This document shows, in pieces, positions 25,101 to 35,047 of a stretch of DNA of 64,000 bases; position 1 is the stretch's first letter, and each line of letters opens with the position of its first letter. The position numbers and the translations under genes were made by a program. The notes under the pieces were generated by a model that was not told where the DNA came from, did no database searches, and was given only the letters and a program-made list of their open reading frames with translations. The DNA comes from Tetrahymena elliotti 4EA (lineage: Eukaryota > Ciliophora > Oligohymenophorea > Hymenostomatida > Tetrahymenidae). The DNA is taken from contig JH720297.1 in assembly GCA_000231825.2 (NCBI GenBank), positions 128,388-192,387 of the forward strand, written 5' to 3'.

Positions 25101-27820
25101 TATTTAAAAAATAATAGCTTGACAAAGCAAAACTTTAGAGTAATTTTTTTTTTTTTAACATTTCATGTTAAGAATTCCTAAAATCATAATTATTCACTCA
25201 AATAAATTCTTTTAAAAAAAAGAAAAGAGATAGTAAGAAATAAAAAATAGATTAAGAGCTAGAAGATATAAAATAAAATTTGAAGGTTGTGTATGACTAA
25301 GAAAATAAAGCAAGAAAACAAAATGGTCAAACTGTTTAAGAAGATGAAGATGAAGACAGCATAGAGGAGGAGGAGTAAGAAGAAGAAGATTCAGAATTAG
25401 ATATATTAGAAAAAATAAAAATAAACAATAAAATACCACTATTATAATAGTTTGAGGATAGTATAGAGTAATAAAAATAAATGTATTTCGATGGAATCTA
25501 AAATGAGTAAATAATACAAAGTATATTTAAGAATATGAAAATATTTGATGAAAAAAAATAACCTAGAGGTGCTATAAATACTCAAAATGTATATACATAT
25601 AAAAAAAATTCAGTTTAAAACATTGCTTATAAAGTATAAGAAGTCGTTGTTGAGTAGCAAGAAGAAATAGAATCAAATAATTATGAAACTCCTATTGAAA
25701 GTTCAAAGCAGCAAATTTAACAAAACTAAACTATCGAAAAAGAAAATAATTAAACTTAATTAAAATCATCTAACCAATCTAATACTATTAGCTTATTTGC
25801 TTCTTCTTAATAAGCAATTAACCAACGTGAAAGCCAATCAAACTAAAATAATGATTTGCTCTTTAAAAGCTAATCTTCATATCAAAATTCAGATAACTAT
25901 GATTCTTAAAATTAAAACTTGATAGACCAATAGATTTAAAATTCATAAAAAACTGAACCTTCAAGCAAATTAAGATAATAATAATAACAACTTGCAATGG
26001 CAAAATAACTTAGTTCAGCTGAAAAATAAAATAATATTAACTTAGAAAGCAAGAAATCTAATTCATTTTCAGAATAAAGATTTTAATAATTAGAAAATTA
26101 AAGTCCTTAAACCAAAAAAAAATTGAGTGAATACTACTTTGAATCTCTGACAAATCAAGCTGCATTTAGCAAAAATAATAAAGATGGAGAAGTAAATACT
26201 TAATCTGATTTACCACTAAAAACTGAGACTACAGAATTTAATTTATAACTAGTGTAGACTTTACAATCTAATGATGAAATTGAATTGATCGATTTTTATT
26301 AGATTGATGAAAAAACTGATGAGACTTTTAAAGATAGCAAAATAGATTTATAAAATTTACAATATTTATAAAGCAATAGACAAATACATTAAAAAGCATG
26401 CTTAGATAATTTAAATAATCAAAAACTATTAAATCAGAATGAAAATTATAATTAATCCTTGAAAGAAGAGATTGGAGAATAAGAAAACTAAAGCCTTGAA
26501 AAATAATAAGAAAACTAAGTAGTGTGGATCACTAAAGCTTCAAATTGTCGAAAAAGTATTTTTAAATAAAATAGTGATAAAAAATCTGATGATTAAGATT
26601 AGTAATAATAAGAGTAGTTATATGAAGAGGGTAGTGATTAGAGTTAGAAGGATACTTAAATGTTCAGATAATTAAAAACATTACAATACAAAAAATAGTT
26701 TGTTGGATAAAAAGAACAGAGATTATATGGATCTTTTTAGAATTTTAATCACAATAATATTTTAAATGAACAGTTTGATCTATTGTAAAGTAAAGTTGAA
26801 AAGAATCAAATTAACATTAATCTAAATAAAAATAAATCATATAAATACCTAAATTCAAAGTCTGCTTTACTTAACCAATAAAAAAGGTAGCAACAATAAA
26901 TTGATGAAATATTAAATTAAAGTAGAATTGAAAATCAAAATTATAAAAATTAGTAATAGATATTAAAATCAAGTAATTTTGGGAACTAATTAGTCCATTT
27001 TAATTAAAACAATCAATCTAGTGGTGAATAAGGAAGACAAGCTTAGAATTAGAATGAATTTAGTTAATCACCTTAAAGCTAGAATTCCCTATAATTTACT
27101 GTAAACAATTAAGCAGATAAGTCTTTAAAATATAATGATGAAATTTTAACCCCTCAAAATCGTGTTGAAAATAAATATAATAAATCATTCAGTCATTTAT
27201 TAGTTTCAAATTTAGATGACTAGGATAATTTAAATAAGCCTCATCTAAGCAATTATAAAACTCTAATTTAGATCATGCGAATAACATACTAGTTTCATAA
27301 AAATTAAAAATAAGAAGACATTTATCATTATTAAGAAGCTGCTGAAGAAGATATTAACTAGACAAACTAAAATGAATAAAATTTAGAACTGCAGTTGAAA
27401 TCTTATGTTGAAATTGATGATAATGAAAATGAAGATAATTAATAGATCGAAAACATGTTAGATAAATCTATTGATGTCCCAATCGATATTGTTGAGCCTT
27501 CCTTTACACTAAGTGAACTAAATAAAATTTTTCCATATCTAAAGGTAAATATTTCTATTTTTAAAAAAAACTTAACATTAATTTTAATAAATTAGTTTAG
27601 TATAAATATACTAGACGAAAGGACAAACGCCTTGCTTCAAAATGTTTAAGAATTTAAGAAATTTTGTGAAACAAAAGTTTAAAAAATTTAGGAACTTAGA
27701 TCTCGTAAATAATAATCATAAGATAATAATCCGAACATACTATAAAAAAGTAAAAAAAAGAACTCTTATCGCTAAAAGTAGTTTAAAAGGGTTACCAGTT
27801 TATATCATAATGTGAAATGA
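22140..27820 (+). CDS. CNG-like K+ channel with atypical nucleotide-binding domain
   Basis: Model: exons 22140-22444, 22522-22595, 22822-23294, 23936-24882, 24935-25139, 25223-27544 and 27596-27820, phase-consistent, 1516 residues. The first two introns, and above all the 641-nt one before S5 (23295-23935), are the least certain. S1 starts near DPDNRIYFIWK; S4 reads LFKLLRMRYRSRF; S5 contains IHMLNCIWITLG; the filter is TIATVGYGD (GYGD 368-371). A CNBD-like fold follows, with SKGIYFISSGKVII and YGSFFGENCLLKN. The arginine normally found a few residues later in the phosphate-binding cassette is not seen, so ligand binding is doubtful. There is no zinc knuckle, unlike the two sister channels. 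The long tail is Gln/Asn-rich with an acidic run near the start of the sixth exon. The final exon is Lys-rich and is echoed by a decayed copy just downstream. Confidence 0.8.
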
Positions 27821-28880
27821 AGTCTTAAAATCCAACCATTCATTAATTAAGAAAAAGATAAAAACTAGATAAAAATCAATCTTTTCAAACATTCATTTAC
27901 ACTAACTAAACTGAATAAATTTTTCAAAATATCAAAATAAGAGTAAGGAATTTTATTGTTTAAAAAAGTGTAATACTAATTTCTATAAAATTAATTCACC
28001 AATAACATACTTGATAAAACAACAGATACATTGCTTCATTATATTTAATAATTTCTGATTTTTTAATGGAACAGCCTAGAATCGTCTTTTGGTTGAATAC
28101 ATAGATACTAAACATAGTCTGTTCATATAAATAGAAAATGACAAAATGAACTCTTACTACTAAAAATAATTTAAAAGGGTTAGTTTTTGATGAGAAATAA
28201 TGAATAGCATAAATTAGCAAGATATTTTTATGTTTTGTTTATGAAAAGGTATTATTTATATTATTTATGCTTGAGTAAATTAAAAATATAATCTTTTAAA
28301 AGCTGCATAGCCTCTTTTTTACATATGGTCTACTGACTTAGTATTATTTTATTTTCCTCTTTTACATTAATTAAGAGATCATAAAAAAGAGTAATAAACA
28401 TTCTTAAAGAAAATAGAAGAATAGAAATTTGTGATTGTTAGTAAATTCTTGACTTTACTATTTCAAGTGTTAGTTATTTATATTAAAACAATTCTTGTTA
28501 ATTTTTACATTTAATGCCCTTAAATTTGTCTAAAATAATTAGAAAAAAACCTAAAAAACTTGATTATTAATTTTTTGCAGAAAGTCCCACCCCAAATTCT
28601 TAACGAAAAAAAGTTAAAATTTTTTCCCATTAGAGGAAGAGTGTTTAAAAAGAAAAGTTTTTGCCTATTTTGATAAAAAAATCATAAATTATTAAATAAA
28701 TAATTAAATAAAATTTACTGAAACAAGGATTGTAGAAGTAGAAATAAAGTTTTCAGAATTACTAACTTTCTGTTAACTAGTACTAAATACTTCTTTGAAT
28801 TAAAAATTATTTTAATTTAGGAATCTATAAATATACTCACAATATTTATAACAGAGCATTAATCACAAAATTTATGCAAA
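27821..28880. other. intergenic region with decayed 3' duplicate
   Basis: This separates the channel gene from the Erf4-like gene. The first third holds the degenerate duplicate listed separately. The rest is AT-rich and shows no protein-like frame. Confidence 0.6.
27893..28200 (+). pseudogene. Degenerate tandem copy of the preceding channel gene's 3' end
   Basis: Sequence from about 27500 to 27800 is repeated here at an offset of 388-393 nt. FTLSELNKIFPYLK of the gene corresponds to FTLTKLNKFFKISK here. Both copies then have an AT-rich intron-like stretch, an exon start (NILDERTNALLQNVQ versus a YLDKTTDTLLHYIQ-like reading) and the shared AATTTAAAAGGGTTA-type ending with ACTCTTA upstream. 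The copy meets an in-frame TGA in its exon-like part and has drifted clearly, so it is most likely a dead duplicate rather than an alternative last exon. An antisense open frame over 27996-28220 is a by-product. Confidence 0.65.
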
Positions 28881-29414
28881 ATGAGCACTTATCTTTCTAA
28901 AATGGTAGAAAACATTTAAGTTGAACATAGTCAGATCCCTGTACCTGTCATGAGAGATGAAAGAACTTTCATTAAACAAGGAAGGATATGTTTCCAATTC
29001 AAAGCTATAGGTAATATAGCCTTAAATGGATTTAGTAATCAGTATGAAATTCATTACCCTCAGGAAATTTTCAAGTTTGGAGTTTAACAATAAGAATTAG
29101 TTGAAATTATTCAAAAAATTAATAAAATAGCTATGGAAAATTGGCCATGCATGAATTGCTATTATTATGGAATAGGGCTTAGTTTAATCACATGCTGTAT
29201 TTCCTACCTTATTCCTCATATTTGTATTACTGATTCAGAAAACTTTGTGAGGGAAGAACTACATAGCTTCAACTAAGAATACTTTAATCCACGAGGTCTT
29301 GAAATTGGACTCAGAAAAAATTGCTTCACTAGTTGGATTCAAATAAATGAAATCCCCAGAAAAGACTTGGATACTGAATCCTAAAAATCAACAAACGATA
29401 CTGAAGATGAATGA
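28881..29414 (+). CDS. Erf4/Golgin-A7-like palmitoyltransferase accessory protein
   Basis: A single exon of 177 residues ending at TGA. It carries the Erf4/GOLGA7 pattern: a basic start (MRDERTFIKQGR), a beta-strand region, YPQEIFKFGV followed by an EIIQKINKIA helix, then a hydrophobic hairpin-like stretch (GIGLSLITCCISYLIPHICI, about residues 98-117). It ends with a helix and the family's PRGLEIGLRKN motif. Members of this family bind DHHC palmitoyltransferases (Erf2 in yeast, ZDHHC9 in animals) at ER/Golgi membranes and stabilise them; here that role is inferred from family. An acidic tail (DTEDE) ends the protein. An ATG at 28874 is out of frame and would open a 16-codon upstream frame overlapping the start, so either translation is leaky or transcription begins after it. 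Confidence 0.75.
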
Positions 29415-30738
29415 ATATATATCAATGATAATAATTAATTTTAGTTAAAATTTATATAAAATAGTTATAAACCCCTTATAAAAATTATGTTAAAAAATCT
29501 TTTAATTATTTTTGTTTCCTTTATATAACAAATTTTCATATTTCTATTTGAAATTTCACCTTAAAAAGCTAAATCAATCTCATATAAGTGATTCTATTCC
29601 TTTTATTTATATTTATTTATCAAATCTTCTTCTTTTTATTTTGATAAAAAAACAACATCTAATTAATTTTAAGTTAATCTGAAATTTTTTATTTTCATAA
29701 TCTCAGAAGAATTCGTTGATTATTGTATTATTGTTTGCTAATTACTTTATACATTCTTACCTCTTGATAAATATTTCAATCTTTTACTTTCATAAATACC
29801 ATAAATCCTTAATTACTATTTGATCACTAAAAATCAAATATTCCTATTAGATTTTAGCTCTATTTTTAAGATAATACTTAGATATAGCTAAGCTATTAAC
29901 AAAATGAAACTCATATAAATACCTCACAAAAGAAAAAGGTCATATTCTATAAAAGACTTTTAAAAGTTTTAGATAATATTTTATTAAAATGTATTCAATA
30001 TTTTTATATATAATACTTTTTCATTTAGTTTTTAATATACACTTATTAAGGCTGGGCTGTTAGTATGAAATTTTTGTCTATCACCCTTAATAAACATTTA
30101 AATAGAAATTATTACAAATAATAGCATCTAAAATTTATTCAGAAGAAAAAAAATTGTTTTATCAAAAAATAAAAATTACAATAATGCATGAATTATTGTA
30201 TTCTGTATTAAAAGCAAAAGTATTTGAAGAATAAAAAAAATCTTTAAAAAAGAATTCAATTAATAAGAGTATTTTACTATCTTAGATAAATAATTTATTT
30301 TAATGGAAAGTCAGATCAAATTATTAACCACTTCTAACTTATGTTTTAATTTATAGCAATACAAAATTATAAAAATATTTCAGATTTAATAAGATTATTT
30401 TATTTTTGCTTTTTTGTAATTTCAAATACAAAAAAAAATAGAAAAATTTATATTAAATATTATGAAATTTAATTTTTATTATTACTAAAAGAATAGAAAG
30501 AGGTTTTGAACACTTTTTTGTTAAAGGCTTTTAAATATCAGGGCTTTTGCTAGCTATTAAAGGATTATTAATCCACAAGACTTATTTATTGACTGATTGA
30601 TTGATTGATTGAAAAGCTTTTAGATTCTTGATTTTGCAAAAAACTTCAATCAGAAATATTATAAATAGAGATTTTAAGTGAATTAGGAAGAAAAAAAAAT
30701 TTAAATAAATTAAAGTTGTTTTTAAGATTATTTAGTAA
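29415..30738. other. intergenic, AT-rich
   Basis: A spacer between two plus-strand genes. It holds a TGAT simple repeat and otherwise A/T runs. No credible coding frame or RNA gene was seen. Confidence 0.55.
30591..30612. repeat. (TGAT)n simple repeat
   Basis: About five TGAT units upstream of the GTPase gene. Each unit carries TGA, so it is unlikely to be translated. Confidence 0.8.
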
Positions 30739-31849
30739 ATGAATTCAGATTAGATTAATAATTAAGATCAATAAGAAAAATTAGCCTCAAATTTGTATTC
30801 TGAAAATGCTTCTAGCTTATAGAAAATGAAACAAAAGGTAGAGCTTGGCCTTCAGAACAAGGAGATTTGGAACGAAAATCTTCTAAAAAATATGATATAG
30901 AAAGCGGAAGATTATTTGGCATACTAAAAAATGTATATTATTTTATTAGGAGCCAAAGGAAGCGGTAAAACAACACTGCTTAATAGCATCATAGGAGATG
31001 AAATAGTGCCTTATAACATTGATAAAACTGGAAAATACTAAGTTATAATTTAAGTAGGATACTAAGATGAAGATAATTATTCTGTAATTAGGTGCAACCC
31101 TCAAACATTTAAACCAAATGATGAAGAAAATTGCAAAATAGTTACTAAGAATATCAAAGAATTGCATAATTTCATAGAGTAAAGTATCTAACATGACAGC
31201 TAAACTAGCTATTAAGGACATTCTACTGAGGAATACATGCAAAACACCAATACCCTAAAGGTTTTCTAGATCAAACTTAACTTTGATTTTATTAAGAATT
31301 TCCCTCAAGAAATAAGACAAAACATTTTATTCATTGATACTCCAGGAATTTATGAATTCGAGCGTTACTCATAATAAATATTTATCAATTCATTAAAAAA
31401 CCTGTAATAGAATAGTTCTCCAGTAATTAAATACTATTTGTGGGTGACTTCTTTGACAGAAAAAGTGAAAAAATATGAAAAAACAATAATTGAGAATGTT
31501 TTATACTAACTACATTTATCAGAAAAGAAAAATTAATTAGAAATTTTATAAGAAAATAAACCAGATCAATAAGAGTAAGACTAAAATTTCTCAACCTCTA
31601 AAAAAATTTTTAAATCGAATGAGCTCAATCCTAACCAATCTTAAAAGTAATCTTTGATAAACTAAATTTGCATTTCATTCAAAGCATCATCTGCAATATC
31701 TGAGTCTGAATAGAATAACTTATTTAACAGCGTCAACTAAAAACTATCCAATTCTGCAAAAGAAGAATTCCTTTCTATCAATACAATAAATAGTAAACAG
31801 TCTTCAAGAGGACCTCTTGAAATACTAAACTCAGAAAGTAACTACGGTC

Positions 31850-31890
<41 letters not shown>

Positions 31891-34236
31891 ATCTGGGTTA
31901 TTGATAAAAGTTAGGCTTAAAAAGATGAATAGGAGCTAAAGCTAAAAAACGAGTAGATTACTGGTTTAAAGCCTTAAAAAATAAATAGATAGCTTTCTAT
32001 AGTCTTTAATTCACGTGAAGAAAAAGACATCTTCTTATCTTAGGGAGTTTAGGGATACAAATAGCAATCCAAACTTGATTTATTTTAATATAAATATCTA
32101 AATATGCTTGAGAAATCTATGTAAAAATCCTATATCATGGCTTCAGCGTTGCCTACTTTGTACCTTTAAATGTACTAATAATATAAGAATGACTCTATCT
32201 TAGAAAAAGAAATTGTTAAAAAATTTTTAACATCCTACAAACATACTTTAGAGCTTAAAAATGAATCTGATGCAAGAAAATTAATTAGTAATGTTAATTA
32301 TGAAACAGACTCCATCCTGAATTTAATTGAATATGATCTAGCTCCTTAAATCAATAAATAAATTGATTTGAGTATTAATAATTTCTCTTAAGTAAAATCA
32401 GAAACAAGCTTTAAAAAATTCTTATTTAGGCAAATAAGTGATCTATACGATTACAAATAAATGAAAAAGAGGCTTAGAATTTAAGAGATTATAGATAAAA
32501 GCTCTATAATTTCTAGGAACATAATTTTAAACCAACAAAAAAGAGATAAGATTGAAACGTTTGTAGAGTCTTTACCAATTATCCTTAACAACCATTAATA
32601 AATGTTCTCAAATAACCTTTAAAACATTTCCACTTCTTCCTTATAAATTAGAAAAACTCAGATCCTACCTAAAATTGAGGAAATCTATCAGAATCACAAG
32701 TCTTACCAAATATTTGACCAAGTTGAAAATCAACTTAATTAAGCAGTAAATAATTATTTTTTTTAACTTTTATACCATAAACCCTTACAAACACTCTTTT
32801 TCAATTCAAATAATTAGCAAATTTTTTTTTTAATTCCAAGATGAACAAGACATTCTACTGAATGAAAATTAAATTTTGTGAATTAGAATTTTTACAGCAA
32901 GCATTAAAAAATTTTTTAATTAATTTTTTATCTAATAATAACAATAGATTTTAGAATATTTTAGTGAAGCAGTTTAAAATTTGGCTAATTCAATGATAAC
33001 TGGGGATAAACTAATAGAAGCTAATAAAGATATAATTTTACAAGAAATTTAAGAAATTGATTCTTAACTTGAGAGTGGAATCAAGTCTATTATTATTGAT
33101 TTTAAGAAAAGATCTCTTTAGGATGCAAATAACTAAATAACTTCAAATATATGTGTTTCTTTGTAAAAAAACTTTTCTTTGTTAGGCTCAATAATTGGAA
33201 CCTCTTCACTTTTTACAGGCTTGGGAGTGCTAATTTAAAGGTAGAATATTTTTTATTTTAATAAATTTTGCAACAAATGAATAAATTTTAAAATAGGATT
33301 GCTGGAAAACCTTTAATGAGTAGCGGTCCATTAGGTTTAGGTGTTGGTATAGGCATGACAATTTTATCTACAATATTCTTTGTCTAAAAACGAGAGAAAA
33401 AACTCTAAGAAAGTAAACAAATTATTTTAGACTTCTTTGAGAAAATTGAAGAAGAACAGATGAAAATTAACTAATAACTAATCTAGAGCTATTAAAATGT
33501 TTACAAAGAAGTTATTATGGTCATATCTGATTATTTGAAAGGTATCACTACAATTAATTTGAAACAACTTATTGATGAGTAAAAAAACCTACATCAACAA
33601 GATAAATAAATAAACTCCTCGCAATTAAACTATCTAAAAAATAAAATTGAGAGTGATTCCGAATCAGACTCAGACTCAGAATCTAATGACTCCTAAGAAT
33701 CTTTTCATGAAAATTCAAATGATGAAACTTATAAAACAGCTAATAGTCAATTATCTCACAGCAATAATGATTTAGAAAAAAGTTAGAATAGCAGAAACGA
33801 TTAGTTATAATCTTCTATTAATAAATAATTCCAGCTGTCCTTATTTGCTCAAGAATTATAATAATCTCCCTCAAAAGACACAGATGAACAATTTCGTTAG
33901 AAGTTATTTGAAAACTCTCACAACTTTTTGTTTGGTTCTGAATAATCCAATTCACTTTAATAATGCATCAGTAATTTAGAGATCTCTCATAACGCATCTT
34001 CTCCAGTGCATCAATAAAGGAATTTTGAATAAGTAAATAACTAAGAAGAATATCTAAACGAAATACAAGAAGATTAATAATTCAAATCAATTTTAGAGAG
34101 GTAAATAAACATAAAGTTATTTAATACCCTTTCAGATTCACATAATAATTTAAAGAATCTAGAAACTGATTCTCAACAAAATGAATAAGATGAATTTTAT
34201 TCATTTTCTTCCACTGAAAATGATTAAAATCTATGA
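30739..34236 (+). CDS. Large P-loop GTPase, dynamin/mitofusin-like, with membrane hairpin
   Basis: Three exons (30739-32745, 32948-33240, 33297-34236) give 1079 residues; introns are 202 and 56 nt. After a short coiled-coil-like start the P-loop reads LLGAKGSGKTTLLNS (G71 to K77). Switch II is FIDTPGIYEF (D200-G203). No clear N/TKxD guanine-specificity motif was found. A run of 13 Asp (372-384) interrupts a polar insert. Long helical stretches follow, then a paired hydrophobic segment at about 747-795 (GSIIGTSSLFTGLGVLI, then GPLGLGVGIGMTILSTIFFV) that could dip into a membrane, split by the second intron. The C-terminus is Ser/Asp/Gln-rich. The order GTPase, helices, hairpin, helices resembles mitofusins and bacterial dynamin-like proteins, which remodel membranes. 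The family assignment is by layout only, and without G4 it might be another septin- or GIMAP-like P-loop protein. Confidence 0.75.
31852..31890. repeat. (GAT)13 trinucleotide repeat coding poly-Asp
   Basis: Thirteen perfect GAT codons within the GTPase gene. Pure codon use suggests recent slippage and probable length polymorphism. Confidence 0.95.
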
Positions 34237-34285
34237 TAAAAATATATAAATAACTACTTAATAAATAAATGTTTCTTATATAATA

Positions 34286-34304
34286 ATATATATATATATA
34301 TATA
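34286..34304. repeat. (TA)n repeat
   Basis: About nine TA units some 50 nt after the GTPase stop codon, in the 3' flank. Confidence 0.85.
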
Positions 34305-34394
34305 AATATATTTTACTCTATATTAAAAAATATTATACAATTAAATTCCACATTTCTTGCTCAAAATTACATTACCTTTTCTTCTTCAAGCTAG

Positions 34395-34704
34395 TCAAAG
34401 TGAGTTTTTATTGTTGCTACCCACTGAAATAGGTTGTAGGCAGATTTTTTTATGATTATTTATAATTTGAAATAATGATGAAGCAAGATTAGAAATTAGG
34501 GCGTTAATAGGTAACTCTTGAGTTAAATTTGGTTTGTAAGGATTTGAATCTACAAATAATTTTTTTTTTAATTATTAATTCCAAAATTTTTCATTTAAAT
34601 TTATAAATTGAATTGTCAAAATTTTTAATATTCATGGTTTGACTACCAAAATACTTATCTCATTCTTTATCATTTCCCAATCCATTTTTATCAATAACAT
34701 CCAT
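34395..34704 (-). pseudogene. Small gene with in-frame TGA and a likely frameshift
   Basis: Two exon-like blocks, 34704-34647 and 34549-34395, join in phase across a 97-nt GT-AG intron. The reading begins MDVIDKNGLGNDKE, hits a TGA at codon 15 (34660-34662), and continues DKYFDSNPYKPNLTQ then INALISNLASSLFQIINNH, which looks like genuine protein with a helix. After an A-run near the HKK residues this frame soon stops. The frame one base away continues as a helix-like segment (AYNLFQWVATIKTHF, then DQLEEEK). So two lesions are visible: a nonsense codon and a homopolymer slip. It may be a pseudogene, a sequence error, a selenocysteine codon (TGA only), or a wrong gene model. I do not recognise the family. 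Confidence 0.4.
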
Positions 34705-35047
34705 TTTAAAAATTTAAGTTAAGATAAGATATGTAAAAGAATATTTTTTTTAATTATTTTAAAAACAAATATATAAAAAAAATAACAAAATTCTATCAAG
34801 TTTAATGAAAAGACGAAATTTTAATACAAAATTAAATAAATATTTTTAATATAAATCCAAAAAATACATTTAATTTGATTAAATATGATATTATATTATT
34901 TATTAATTATGATTTTATTTGATGTAAGTAAATATTTTATTTTTGTTTGTTTGTTATTAAATTAGTTTAAAAATCTAAAGTTGGTTTATTTGTTTGTTTA
35001 TTTATTTTTTACATTTTTATAGATTAGAGAGAGAGAGAGTTCTTTAT
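34705..35047. other. intergenic, AT-rich
   Basis: Sequence between the broken small gene and the 3' end of the receptor-like gene. It includes a GA repeat close to the receptor stop and short TTTG units. Nothing coding was seen. Confidence 0.6.
35026..35039. repeat. (GA)n repeat
   Basis: Seven GA units just past the stop of the minus-strand receptor-like gene, so it probably lies in its 3' untranslated region. Confidence 0.8.

Noticed and set aside
27996..28220. Minus-strand open frame of 74 codons
   Set aside because: It is antisense to the decayed duplicate of the channel 3' end and has no protein-like features of its own.
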